NCBI GenBank assembly: GCA_019054805.1
Contig: JAHQIY010000023.1
Location: 744,001 to 808,000, forward strand
From: Brachionus manjavacas
Lineage: Eukaryota > Rotifera > Eurotatoria > Ploima > Brachionidae
DNA length: 64,000 nucleotides
Direction: 5' to 3'
Shown here: positions 8,843 through 21,020 of the stretch, piece after piece
Numbering within the stretch: the stretch's first letter is position 1
Layout of the letters: the number at the start of each line of letters is the position of its first letter
Position numbers and translations under genes: made by a program
The notes under the pieces: generated by a model
What the model saw: the letters and a program-made list of their open reading frames with translations, nothing else
Databases searched by the model: none
Told to the model about the DNA's origin: nothing

Positions 8843-11800
8843 CTATCTGAGTCATCAATCTCTAATCTCAACTCGGAATATTTAGAATCATTAGTCAAAT
8901 TTTCAAAAGTCGATTTCAACATTCTACACATAAACATCAACTCGCTCATAAACAAAGGATATGAGATTCAACAAATTCTTGATCAAGCAAATTTTGACCT
9001 TATTTTCATTAGTGAAACAAGATTAAACCCTACAAGACCTACTAATCAATTTCAAAACTCAAATTACAACCAAATTTTTTATTATCGACCTAGTGACAAC
9101 AGTAAATCAGTCAAGGAAATAGGTGGAGGTCTACTTGTTTATATGAAAAATGGCCTTAAAATTCTAAGACAAAAAATAAGCTCAACCCGTCATGAATACA
9201 TTTATATTCAAATAATTATTCGAAATCAAGTAATCAATTTTATTCACAGCTATAAAGCACCTAATTACAAAAATGATGAATACCTTGAAAAATTAGACAA
9301 CTTAATATTCTCGCTTGATCCTAATATCCCATTATTTATAATTGGGGACTTGAATATGGACAACTTTTTCAATAGAGACTTAACTTTTAATGAATTTTTA
9401 TCTTGTCACTCGCTGATAAATTTCATCGTTGATCCAACAAGAACTAAAACCCGGTATTTCAGTCATGATATGCAATTTAGAACAAAAAGTTACAACTTGA
9501 TGTAATTTTGCATAATGGAAATTTAATCAAGGAATCTAGAACTATTGAGTGTCCATTCAGCGATCATTCCTTCATTACTGCTAAACTTGGCATTCAAGCT
9601 GTAACTAAAGAAACTAAAACAATCTTTGGTCGAAATTTATCGTTTAATAATATCCAATTAATTATTGCTGAAATAGTAAAACTAGACTTTGATCAGTTCA
9701 ATATGTTCGGTTCTGTCGATCTACAATGGGCCGCATTCAAGACTAAAGTTCATCAAATTCTTGACAATATTTCACCCATTAAAGAAATAAAACTTAAAAA
9801 GAATGATATGTTCCCGTGGTTTGATGAAGAATTATTGTATGTTAAATATTGTCGTGATTCAGCATACAAATCCTATGTTAAAGATAAATCAAATGGTCCA
9901 AAATTTGCTTTATTCTTTTATTGGAAGAAAGAGTTTAGGAAACAATATGAGTCAAAAATTATCAATTATTTTCAGTCTAAAACAATGTTTGACTTTAAAA
10001 ATTCAAAAAAGTTTTGGGAATTTTATGCTATCCAAATTAAGATTAAATCGGAAAAAACCCAGAAATCTAACAACCCCTCAGAATTGAATTTTAATGAACA
10101 AAAAGCTGAAACTTCCCAGGAAATGTCCGATCTATTTAATTTATTTTTTACTTCTATTAAATCTGATTCAAATATTGATTATCAAGATAGTGAGAACTTT
10201 TGTGAGGAGTTTTTTAATAAGCTTAGTTCAAATGGGATAGTCAAAAATAATAAGTTTAAATTCGAACCGATCAGTGAATTTGAAATAGTCGAACAAATTT
10301 TGAAATTACCTGACTCCAGTGGCGCTGGTTATGATGGGATACCCACTAAAATATTAAAATCGATTACTCCCTTCATATCAAAATTTGTATGTAATGTGTT
10401 CAATAAGTGTGTTACAAGTGGAAAAATACCCGATGACTTTAAAATGGCAGTGGTGACTCCACTATTTAAGAACAAAGGTTCTATTGATGATATCAACAAC
10501 AATCGTGGAATCTCAGTTCTCTCTCCTATTGCAAAAGTCTTCGAAAAAATAATTTACAAACAAATATACAATTACTTTTCCTACAATCAACTAATCAATG
10601 ACAATCAACATGGATTCAGAAATGGGCGTAGCTCTACACACAATTATCTCACAGATGTTTAATATTTTAAGTGAAAGATTAGTTGGCCTTTTTTATTTAT
10701 CGATTTTAAGAAAGCATTTGACACAGTTGACTCAAGACTACTTCTTATCAAGCTTCGTAAATATGGTTTCGACGAAAATTCATTAAGCCTAATTACTAAC
10801 TATTTTTTAAATCGTCAACAAATGGTCAAATTTCAATTATGTTTTTCTTCGTCTTTGCAAATAAAACTTGGAGTCCCTCAAGGAAGTGTTTTAGGTCCTC
10901 TTTTATTTCTTATATTTATAAATGATATTGTGTACTTCCTTGTCAACTTTGATGTTAAGCTTTTCGCCGATGATACAACTCTATCATTAATTAAAAATAA
11001 CTTAGTTGAATTATTAGATGTATTTAATCATTCAATTAAACGTTTAAATATCTGGTGTAAATTTAACCGAATTGATATCAATTGGTCCAAAACGAAGATA
11101 ATGTTTATTACAAAAAAAGAGAGTTGAAAATCCTAGCCGAATTTTCATTGACCAAATGGCTGTTGTAGTAGTTGATTCTTTTGAGCTCCTTGGCATTACG
11201 ATTGATAATAAGCTAAATTTCGAAAAGTACGCAAATAACCTCAGAAAATCGATTAACAAAAGACTCTACTCAATTAATGATTTATTTCACCTTGCATTCC
11301 CAGTAAAATTACAATTTTTTAAGACTTTTATACAACCTCATTTTGATTACTGTATGACTTTATTGGCATACTTTCCAAAGAAAACGATTCAAAAGATTTC
11401 AGATGCGTACTATTTGTGTCTCTACAAATTATTTAAAATTAGTCCTGTTATTAATGACAATCAAGATTTAAACAATTTTAACAGTAATTTAGAAAAGTTG
11501 AACATTAATTGCTTCATCCATCGTTTAATTATTCGTCTTTCTAATTTTATTTACACTATTATGAAAAATCCTAATGCTCCAGATGAATTAAAATCAAAAC
11601 TTATTTATAACAAAGAACTTGTTCGCCCTTATAAACTACGTAATGATGAGCAACTTGTAATTCCGACTAAAGGTAGATTTAACGATTACGGAGAAAGAAC
11701 ATTTGTATATTTTTTTACGAAATTTCTAAACAATGGGATTTTGAGGAAATTGGACACACTCCGCCAACGTTTGAGGCGAGAATCAAAAACAATATTAATT

Positions 11801-11845
11801 TTTTCTACCTTAAATTTATTAAAAATTTTGACAACTTTGATTTAA
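8843..11845 (+). CDS. LINE-A endonuclease and reverse transcriptase (frameshifted)
   Basis: The AP-type endonuclease begins in the same frame as the protease half (HININSLINKG near 8930; FISETRL; IGDLNMDNFF near 9340). A frameshift near 9495-9505 leads to the frame holding SDHSFI. The RT follows, with GYDGIPTKILK, then HGFRNGRS, a second frameshift near 10,640, motif A, motif B (LGVPQGSVLGPLLF) and motif C FADD (10,963-10,974). One more frame break near 11,120 and another near 11,745 are unique to this copy. Together these enzymes nick the target and copy the RNA by target-primed reverse transcription. As read, this copy cannot make a full protein. Confidence 0.88.
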
Positions 11846-12113
11846 AATTTAAAAATTTTGAGTTTTAAATTAAGAACTATGTAACTTCAATGAAATTTTC
11901 AATCTCGTAACTTTAAACCTTAAAATAAGATTTATTTTTTGACAAATTTTGTATTTTATTTATTTAATTGTATTGTATTTTATTTATTTAATTATTTTAC
12001 TTATTTAATTCTCTTTTTTTTCTTTTACTAATAAATGGGTTCACTTGGCTCTACTGAGTATGGCACTAAGCCTTTCAAGTGAATTGAAATAATAATAATA
12101 ATAAAAAAAAAAG

Positions 12114-13720
12114 ATTTTTTGGACTTTTCACTTTTAAAGGATCCTGTATTTATTTTCTTCTCAGTTTCAAATTTTCTAACAAGTCTCGGTTTTAATGCAC
12201 CATTTATATATATTGTCGATCAAGCCAATAGCATAGGTAATAATTTTAATTTGTTTTATGCTTATAATTTAAATTGTTTGCTATGTCCAATTTTACTTTT
12301 TATTTACTAATTTTAGGATTCAAAATCCTAACCTTAATAATACAGTGGATCTACGTTAATTTGAATATTGCTTGTTAGAATTGAAATTTAAAAAAATGGA
12401 ATGAAATACAAATATAAATACAAGTTTAAATATCCTATGTCTAAATTAATTATGGTAATTTGTGTAAGGACCCAATTGATAAAAAAATAATAATTATTAA
12501 TCCGAAATTTTGAGCAAATTGAAGTTTGGGATCAAAATCAAAATATTAAATGTAATTTTCTTTTTTTAATGGTAGAAAATTTTTTCCTTGAGCAATTACT
12601 TGACATGTTATGTCAAGTTTTTTTTCATGTATAAAATTTTAAATTATCCCTTTTTATTGAACTTTAATAGAACAAAAGATATAATGTTTTAAATTAATAA
12701 TTTGTTTAAGTGGGAAAATAAATAGTGTTGGATACGGTCAAGACAAACCGGTCCAATACACGGACGGTTTTGCGGTCATTTGGCTGGTCAGCTAGGCGGT
12801 CAAATTTATTGAGCGCCAAAATAAACGGTCTAAAATAAACGGGCGGCCAAAAAACCGGCCAACTTTTTGGCGGGCGGTCACTTAATTTTTTGTAAAATTT
12901 TGAAAAATAAAAAATAATTTTAAAAAATTTTTTATAATAAAAAAAGATTTTTTTTTTATTATCATTTTAATCAGTTTTTTTTTTTAAATTAAAAACATTT
13001 TTTCGAAAAAATTTCAATTTAAGTGGCTAACCGCCATAAAAATTGGCCTTATTTTTGACCGCCCTGATTTTTGACCGTCGGTATTTTTTAGATCGGTTTT
13101 TTGGCCGCCTGTATATATTAGACCGTTTAAAAATTAGACCGCTTTGCTGACCGGCCAAGTGACCGCCAGCTTGAAGGTTGTCTGGCTAATGCGGACACGG
13201 TCACAGTTTCTGAAAATTTTGGCCGGTCACAGTTTCTGAATAGATTTAATATTTTTTTCTTTATGATGTTAATGATTTTTAAATTTTAGGCATACCAACA
13301 AACCATGGTGATTATTTTTTAGCTACTATAGGAATTTCGAATACACTCGGACGGGTAATATTAGGTATAATAAGTGATGTTAAAGGTGTGAATCGATTGT
13401 ATTTGTACGCCACTGTACTCACTATTTGTGGAATAGCAACAAGTATTGAGCCATTTTTTACAACTTATCCAGGATTTTTGATATATTCAGTGGTATTTGG
13501 TTTTACAAGTGGAGGATATGTGTCTTTAACTTCAGTTCTATTAGTTGACCTTTTGGGACTGGACAAATTAACGAATGCTTTTGGAATGCTGTTGGTATTT
13601 CAGGGCATAGCAACACTCATTGGCCCACCAACAATTGGTATTTTGTATGATATCTTCAAATCGTACTCAATCCCTTTTTTCTTGATTGGAATTCTAATAG
13701 GATTAAGCGGGTTCATGTGA
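12114..13720 (+). pseudogene. Monocarboxylate transporter-like C-terminal exons, copy 2, prematurely stopped
   Basis: This duplicates the copy 1 exons. Exon 12114-12236 and exon 13290-13720 have the same splice sites and phase. A C to A change makes TGA at 13718-13720 in place of the Cys codon, removing the last 20 residues. Three more changes lie within the next 40 bp, including a second stop. No N-terminal exons exist between this copy and copy 1, because the space is filled by LINE-A. With the LINE tail again directly at the acceptor, this copy has no way to make a complete 12-helix transporter. Confidence 0.8.
12735..13228. repeat. GGTC/GACC-rich foldback element in transporter intron, copy 2
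   Basis: Same imperfect inverted repeat as at 3340-3835, duplicated with the surrounding intron. Differences are limited to homopolymer lengths. Confidence 0.7.
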
Positions 13721-14439
13721 TTTTTCAAACCTTTGCTCAAAAAATAAAAAACAACGACCGTAAACAGTGATTAAAGTATTTTTTAAGCTCTGGAAATACA
13801 TTTATAGCAATAAATTACTTAACATTTTTAAAATTTTTTACATTCATTGCCAATTTAATTTTTTTCAATTAAAAAAATTAAATCTGGTTCCATAATTTTT
13901 TTCTTATTATCTTTAATTATGTTTTGAATTTTTTTAGTTACATATAAAAATATAATAAAATAGTAGAATACATTTATCGTAATACCACCTTAAGCTAAAA
14001 TTTCGATTTAAATTAAAAAAAGTCGACAAAAGAAAAAGGAAGGTGTTTTATTTTTTACTTGGAGTTGTTGATGGTTTAAATTGTCAAAAAATTAAATATG
14101 TAAATAATTTTTTGAACGTTGAATAATTTAAAATTTAGTTTAAAATTAATGATGAACCGATAGAACGTAGGAGTAATTAAAAGAACGCTAACTACAAATT
14201 TACTTAATCACAAAATCTGGTTTTTGTATTTTTATGTTCTTTTAAAAAATCCTGATGATTCGAACAATTGGATTCTATTATAGAATCTAATTCAATCTGT
14301 AGGCTATAAAGCAACATTTTTAGCCGTTTTGAGTTGGCTTTTTTTCCTAAAATTACTTGAATTCCATCTAGCTGATCTCACCACTGTTTACTTTTACTTT
14401 TATTTCTTTAAAATCATCAAAATATTCAAAAGAAATTTT
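13721..14439. other. AT-rich transporter 3' flank, copy 2
   Basis: No gene is seen. It is the counterpart of 4382-5047, with only scattered one-base length differences. Confidence 0.5.
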
Positions 14440-15051
14440 CAGACTTGTTTTTAAGTCACAGTTTTAAGTCTAAGTCACAAAAATTCAAGTCAAAGTTATG
14501 ACTTGACTTAAATTTTTTTTTAAGTCAAAGTCATGACTTAAAATTTTTTTTTTTTTAATTCAAAGTCATGACTTGACTTAAATTTTTTTTTTTTTTAAGT
14601 CAAAGTCATGACTTAAATTTTTTTTTTTTTTTTTTAAGTCAAAGTCATGACTTAAAATTTTTTTTTTTTTTTTTTTAAGTCAAGTCATGAGTTAGATTAG
14701 AAATACTTTTAATTATTTATTTCATTAAAATTGAGTATTATTGGTAGTGGATGATTGTTGGCCGTTGGTTTTTTTTTTTTAATAAAATTATGGTTTTTTT
14801 TTAATTAATAAACATATTTAATTTTCTTAACTTTTTAATTTTTTATGACCCGCCACAATGTTGACCGTAACTTTGACTTGCCGCTTTTTTTTTAACGATT
14901 TTTTAAACTTAAAAATTTTTAAGTCATTGACTTGACTTAAAAAAAAAAAAAAAAATTTTTAAGTCATTGACTTGACTTAAAAAAAAAAAAAAATTTTTTT
15001 AAGTCATTGACTTGACTTGACTTAAGACTTGTGACTTAAAAACAACTCTGG
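14440..15051. repeat. AAGTC-rich foldback element, copy 2
   Basis: Same terminal inverted repeats as at 5048-5666. T and A runs are longer, the right side has three AAGTCATTGACTTGACTT units instead of two, and about 75 bp of GC-richer spacer present in copy 1 is missing near 14,847. This is the most variable part of the duplicated unit. Confidence 0.72.
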
Positions 15052-15233
15052 AAATTTTTCAATATGTTTACCCCCAATCCTCTTATCAAAGTCTTTAAAT
15101 TAAATTTTGCTGTCAAAAATTATTATTAATTTAAAAAATATACATTTTTGAAGTTTTATTTGAAAGAAAAAGTGCCATTTTGTCTCAAGGATCAGTTAGT
15201 CTTTTTAAATGAATTGTTAGGCATATTCTAACT

Positions 15234-15813
15234 CTATGCGCTGATCTAGGTTTTCCAATCATAGGTTTTTTAAATGCTTTTAATTGTCTAAAATTAGGTA
15301 AATATAATTTTTTAGGTAATAAGATAATTTTTGCCTCTAAGTCCTTTCTCGCATCGTACGCTTTGGAAGAGAAAAATCATTTTTTGTGTTTTATTTTTTT
15401 TTAGAAAAAATTGCTCTAAAATGTAAAATACAATATGCGGAATTTTTTAGCTGAATTCCGCATATAATAATTCAGTTTGATTCCGCAATTTTACCTACTA
15501 GAATGAGAAAATTCACAATTTAGTAGATAAGAATTTTTCTGCGGTATTTAGTGTCAGAATAAAATAATTTGAATCATTAGATAATTCTGACCCATTTCAA
15601 ATTATTTTTAATATTTTAATTAAAGCACTTATCACAGACAAAGAAATTGAAAGACCTAGTCATGTTCTAAATAAAAAGCCTTATTTAAATTAAATATATT
15701 CATTTTTCAAACTCATTTATGCTTAATATTAAAACAATAAATAATTTTTTTCGAATATTTCTAATTTTTTTTATTAAAAATTAAGAACATCTCAATTTCT
15801 GAATAAAAATGAA
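15234..15813. other. AT-rich DNA after the duplication
   Basis: No gene or strong repeat is recognised. A short near-palindrome around 15,435-15,480 (ATGCGGAATT...AATTCCGCAT) is the only structure noticed. Confidence 0.4.
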
Positions 15814-16145
15814 TCAGAGTTGTTTAAAAGTCCCAAATTAAAGTCCAAGTATGATTTCATTTTTAATAGTTCAGACATTTGTTTCTTCACATTCATTGAA
15901 CGTGAAGCGACAAATGAAATTCGTGATCTTCCGTTCCTGAATAATTACTCTTCATGGAAAAATAGGAAGATTTGTTTGAATAATTTTTAAAACCGGAGAA
16001 AAAATTGACTTTGGAATCTCGGAACGTCGGGTCATCAAGATTAAGACAATCTATTATTTTAGTCATTATATTCATATATTCATTGTGAAAAAAAAAGTCT
16101 GGACTGGGACTTGACTTGAGACTTGTTACTTTTAAACAACTCTGG
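15814..16145. repeat. AAGTC-family foldback element, third locus
   Basis: The left end (CAGAGTTGTTTAAAAGTCCC, 15,814) is the inverse of the right end, whose reverse complement starts CCAGAGTTGTTTAAAAGT. Subterminal AAGTC/GACTT words match those at 5048 and 14,440, so it is a diverged member of the same family. There is no ORF with support; a 60-residue minus-strand frame inside it is not credible. Confidence 0.6.
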
Positions 16146-17837
16146 AATGAATTATTATAGGCATATAATTATTACCTGGGTTTATTTTATGCAAAAAAAA
16201 AAACTAAAATACTGAATTTGGAACAAAATTTTTTATTCATTACTTTATTTAAGAAATATATAGTACTAATTATCTAAATAGAACAAAAAATTAAGAATAA
16301 AAACAAAATATATTTTCTAAGGGCAAAAAAATCAAATTCTCTATCATGGCATTTTTTAGCTTCCTCCAAGAAGCGAAAACTACAAGAAGGAAAATAACTT
16401 TTACCTTTTCCTCTAGTTTTTCCTTTAGTATTAGCTTCAAAAGCCTGATCTTGAGATATGTTACTAGGAATTCCTTCAATTACAGGCCTTTTTTTTAAAT
16501 TCCCGAGTTATTTTAAAGATTCATTTATTCGATTAACTATATCGAACTAGAGATAAGGCTTTATTGGTTTATATTAAAGTAAAATCAAAAGTGATAATTT
16601 GAAAAACAAAACAAGAAAGATAAAAAAAATTTCAAAGTGGCAATTTTTTAGAACATTATAGGATTAATTAATAAAAAATTTAAGTTTTTTTGATTGTATA
16701 AGAGTTTCTTTTCAATCAATTATGTATTAATAAATTAGAATAGTAATCAATTTAAATGTAATTGATTTCAGATTTTCTGAAAAAATTTATTTGTAGTGAA
16801 TTTTCTATCATAAATTTTTTTTGGTTATTTAAAGTTTTAAGGCCTATTAAAAGTAGATTTTTTTACATTATTTTTGAAAAAAAAAGGAAAATATTTTGCT
16901 TTGTATAATTTTAATTATTTAATTTAAGAATAGCTTATTCTATTTTTCAAATTTTTTTACAATTCGAGAAAACTTAACCTTTATTTAATTTTTTTTGAAT
17001 ATGAAACATTTTTTAAATTTTCATATGAGACTTAAATCAATAAATAATTATGATCATAATACTACTAATAATAAAACGATACTAGGCCCTTAATACTTGG
17101 TTAAAACTTTGGAATAAAATTTGAAAAAATTAAATAATAATCACAATTCCTCATTTTCTTAATTAGCGCACCGAGTTCTTTTCTATCATTCTTATTCTAA
17201 TTTATAAAGTTTGTTCTTGATTTTTGAAAAATTAAATAATATATTTGCTTTGGTGATGATCACTTTTCGAAAATTCGTCTTTTGAAATTTTCGATAAAAT
17301 CAAAACAAACTGAATATTGATTCTTTTGAAGAGACAAATCGGCTTCTTGAACAATTAAGATTTTTAATCGACTGCAAATACTTGGCAATTTACTTGTTAA
17401 AAATTTTATTAAATTATTAATCAAAGAATATTTTGATTCTCTCTATATTTTGCTAGAATATTGTGATAAAGATTTACTATTGCTATTAATTTTGGAAATG
17501 AATTCCTAAATATCAAGAAAAAGGTGGACCTCTCTTTGCTCTCAATCAAAACCGTGCACAATCAATCTAATGAGTTTATTTTGAATGCTTGATGCTTAAA
17601 TGTATTTCTGAAAAATTTCAAATGTTGATAACTAGTTGCAGAAAATAAGTCAAAAAAAAATGCTCTAAGCCCAGATCTAAAATCAAAATAAATTAAGTTG
17701 TATAGCAAAATAAAAAGCATAATTTGAAAAACAACTCTAAATAATATTGAAAAACAAAATTTCTAGTACTTTTTTATTTATGTTATTTTAACTTCATAAT
17801 TTGCTTAACAATTAATTTTCAGATCAAAAATAATCAA
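16146..17837. other. AT-rich intergenic DNA upstream of the HMG gene
   Basis: No gene is supported. The stretch is rich in A and T runs. The last bases hold the 5' flank of the SMARCE1-like gene, including an AG at 17,821-17,822 after a T-rich run, 15 bases before the start codon. That AG could be a 5' UTR cis- or trans-splice acceptor. Confidence 0.4.
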
Positions 17838-20222
17838 ATGTCAACAGATCAAGATTTTCGTTATCCTTCTTTAACAAGTATTTTGTCCACACTAATAATT
17901 ATCTATGTGCTGTTAATTTGAAATATTCAATTTAGGCCGCAGAGACAACATCTCCCCATTGATAGCATCATCAAATGGCCATCCTAGTTATCATCCATTT
18001 AAACTCAATATCAAAACAGCCACCGATTTAAAGGTTAATAAAGTTAAATTGCCAGAAAAGCCGATGGCGCCTTTCTTGCGATTTAATAAAAAAGTTTTCG
18101 ACCAAGTAAAGCATGCCAATCCAGACTTGAAACAGTGGGAAATTGGCAGCATAATTCAGCAGATGTGGAAAGATTTGAGCGATGCTGAAAAACAAGAGTA
18201 CATAAATGAATATGAAAATTCCAAGTTTGAATACAGCGAACAGCTAAAATCGTTTCACAACTCTCCCCAATACCAGAGTTTCTTGTCAAGTACGTCGAAA
18301 AAGTCAAAGAATCCGAATGGCGCATCAAATATCTCCAATTTGGTCAGCAACAATCCAACATTGGTTTCGCTGAGCTCAAAGTCAAACGATCTGGTTAATA
18401 CGGGCACAATCTATTCGACTGCATTGTCTCATTACGCTATCGAGCCAGCAGAAGATGATGGTATAGATGAAAGCTTGTCTCAAAAAAGTCAAGCATCAAT
18501 TCGTTTTCAACGAAATCATCGACTGCTAAATGATATCTTCAATGAATTTTGTGTTCAAGACAGCCGATCGATTGTGACGCAGCAGCGAATGGAGCAATTG
18601 AAAAAGCAAGTTGCCTCGCTTGAGACCCATCAGGAAAAACTCAAACAGGAATTGGTCCAAATCCAAGAAAAATATGAATCCAAAAAGCGCAAGTTCTTGT
18701 CTTTGTCTCAGGATTTTGACCAAGAAATGACAAAGTTAAAAGAGAATAAAGTTACTGAAGAACAAGAGAGTCAATATTTTTCCAAGCACTACGAACTTAT
18801 ACAAAAACAATGGAAAGAGTACACAGACAATTTTGCGACTATGATGGCAAATAAAAATGTGACCAAAGAATCAGCACAAAATCTGCTACGTGAAGGCCTC
18901 GAAAACTTAATAAATAATGCAAATTCTACCAAAGTTAGCATTTCTTTTTTTGTTATAAATAAAAATTTTTCTTTTCTTTATTGCATCTGAAATCTTTAAA
19001 TATTGACTTCCAATTTTAGAGTCTAATGACAATTTCGAATCCTGCAGCAATCAGCGTAGTGGCTTTGCAGCAGCCAGTCGAAGCGCAATCAACAAATTCG
19101 GCATCAAACGCCGCCGCCAGCCAAAATGAGCCACAATCTAATCCTCAACTGATTTCCCAGCCAAACCACAATGAGCCACCAAGAGCATCAAACAATAATC
19201 AAAATGCCAATCCATCAATGGCAGCGCATCCAAGATTCCCACTAGCAAATACTCCATCGGCAATGCCTAGGCCGAATATTCCACCAAACATGGCCCACAA
19301 TCAAGTTTCGTACATGAATCAAAATCAATTTAGTTCGCAGCAGTTTAGGTCGACAAACACTCCTCCGTTAAGCAATGCCAACAGTGCGATAATAAGTCCA
19401 AATAATCAGGCGCCGCCTCTTCAGCCTAGTTCTCAGACTGGACAACAGACAATTCAGTCACAGATGTCAACTCAGCCATCTCACAATGTGCAATCGCCTG
19501 CAAATAATCGAATCGCGCAACAAATTAGGCCTCAAGGTCCTGTTCAATCGATGCCAAATCAAGCACAGATGATGCAATCGCATCCAATGTCTCAAATAAA
19601 CACTAACGTTAGCATAAATCCGAATATGAACTACTACCATCAGCCACAGATGCCAATGAATCAAATGCACATGTACAATTCGGTGAATATGGTGCAGACG
19701 CCAGCGCACTTACCACAGCAAGCAAACCAACAAGCTTCTGCTCAGAGCCAGAGTCAACAAGCATCTCAGTTTAATGCAAATATTAATTTGATGCAACAAC
19801 AAATAGCACAGCCAATTAATTATCAAGGACAAATTCAGGCTGGTCAGCAGTTGCCTCCTCCGCCACAGTACCCGAACAACATGCATCAACAAATGCCACC
19901 TCAGATGCAAGGACAAATGATGTACGGCCAGCATCCACAACAGCAAAACATTTCCATGTACAACCAGACTGGACAATCACAGCAGCAAATGATGATGATG
20001 CAGCAGCAGCAGCAACAATTTGGCAATATGTATCAGCAGATTCAATCAAACCAATCTCAGAGTCAAAGTCAATCAAATCAAATTATTGCAAATCAATTTG
20101 TAAATCAACAAAATGCACACCAGCAATCACAAGTAAATTCCCCTCAAGCCAAGGTAGAAAAAAAAATGAAAGAAGATAAACAGAAAAAAAAATCTAAACA
20201 AAAATCGGCCTCAAATGAATAA
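17838..20222 (+). CDS. SMARCE1: SMARCE1/BAF57-like HMG-box subunit of SWI/SNF chromatin remodeller
   Basis: Three exons join in frame: 17838-17877, 17936-18933 and 19020-20222, with GT-AG introns of 58 and 86 bp, giving 746 residues. Residues about 53-121 form an HMG box (PEKPMAPFLRFNKKVFDQVK, IGSIIQQMWKDLSDAEKQEY). A coiled coil follows at about 205-275 (EQLKKQVASLETHQEKLKQE). This order is that of BAF57, a DNA-bending subunit of BAF/SWI-SNF nuclear remodellers. Residues from about 347 on are a long Q/N/P/M-rich low-complexity tail, which makes the protein much longer than vertebrate BAF57 (about 411 residues). The basic C-terminus KKMKEDKQKKKSKQK could be a nuclear signal. An AATAAA is present at 20,371. 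Confidence 0.88.
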
Positions 20223-20732
20223 TTATATTCTAAATCATTGGTCGTCGAATTTTCTAAACGCTACTTTTAAAAGATTTCCAAAGATTATTTTGTAAATTTG
20301 ACATTTGAACAAAAGTTTGAAAAAAATCACTTTTATCATGTAGTTTTTTTATTTGAAAGTATTACTCAATAATAAAATAATTATTGTAAAAAATATTTTA
20401 GATCAATTTTACTAATGGCTCAAAAAAATCTCTTATTAAAAAGACACATTTTTTATTTTTTTATTGTTTTATTTTCCTGTTCGAGTCCAACCTCCTTCAA
20501 GGGCATAAAGTAAAAAATTTCTAAAAGCTTTTTATTTTTTTCATTTAAAAAATTTTTTTAATCACCTATTTGGCTGTAAATATATTGATAAATAAAAAAA
20601 TAATATGAATCTCAGTAGAGTTAATACACCTTTAATAAAAAGACTCAAAGTCAACTTTGTGAAATTCAGTACAAAATGATAAAACAAACAGAAAAAAAAT
20701 ATAAAAAAATTGCATAACTTTTTTTTCTAAAG
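20223..20732. other. 3' flank of the SMARCE1-like gene
   Basis: Presumed 3' UTR and intergenic DNA. AATAAA at 20,371-20,376 is a candidate polyadenylation signal. No ORF of interest. Confidence 0.45.
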
Positions 20733-20845
20733 GTTTAAACCAGACTTGGGCAAAAGTAAAAAAAAAAGTAATTTTAAAGTCTATTCAAAGTCAAGTCAGT
20801 GACTTGACTTGGACTTGATGACTTTTGCCCAAGTCTGGTTTAAAC
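20733..20845. repeat. Short palindromic MITE with perfect 25-bp inverted ends
   Basis: The 25 bases at 20,733-20,757 are the exact reverse complement of 20,821-20,845. They begin GTTTAAACCAGACTTGGGC. The 63-bp centre contains AAGTCAAGTCAGTGACTTGACTT, linking it to the AAGTC foldback family. There is no ORF. Confidence 0.85.
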
Positions 20846-21020
20846 ATAGTTCTTTGAATGAAACATGGTACAACATTCAAATTAAGGTCTGCTAAATTTG
20901 CAGAGATTTCGCACATCATTAACATACTTATACTGTTGAAGCAACTTTGAATGTTGCACTTTGTTGTATTCACAGAACTTATTTTAAACTTTTGGAAAAA
21001 AAGTTATTTAATTCTTTTAT

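Larger units (their letters stand above)
5834..12111 (+). mobile_element. LINE-A, copy 2 (ORF1, ULP1-like protease, endonuclease, reverse transcriptase)
   Basis: This non-LTR retrotransposon is visible from its 5' region to its AAT/A-rich tail, about 6.3 kb. The order is a 5' region of unclear extent (5834-6033), ORF1 (6034-8121), a ULP1/C48 protease-like domain (about 8240-8842), an AP-type endonuclease (about 8900-9600) and RT (about 10,270-11,130), then a C-terminal region to about 11,870 and the 3' UTR. The true 5' boundary cannot be separated from the duplication junction at about 5834. Compared with copy 1, copy 2 has extra one-base changes in homopolymers near 10,690, 11,115 and 11,745 that split the RT frame further. 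These could be decay or long-read consensus errors. Confidence 0.9.
1..15233 (+). repeat. Head-to-tail duplication, offset about 9393 bp
   Basis: Positions 1-5833 match 9394 to about 15,226-15,233 almost base for base. Similarity ends sharply after the word GCATATTCTAAC in both places; copy 1 continues into the LINE-A 5' region and copy 2 into unrelated DNA. Unit 1 is open at the left window edge. Divergence is mostly in homopolymers, with a few substitutions and one deletion of about 75 bp. It could be a recent true duplication or two haplotypes joined by the assembler. Confidence 0.93.

Noticed and set aside
15893-16075. 60-codon minus-strand ORF
   Set aside because: It lies inside an AAGTC-type foldback and has no recognisable protein pattern.
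16291-16479. 62-codon minus-strand ORF rich in Lys/Glu
   Set aside because: Low-complexity composition expected by chance in AT-rich DNA; no start context or homologue.
18083-20076. Several antisense ORFs within the SMARCE1-like gene
   Set aside because: Shadows of the coding strand; their Arg/His/Leu-rich composition mirrors Q/N-rich codons on the other strand.
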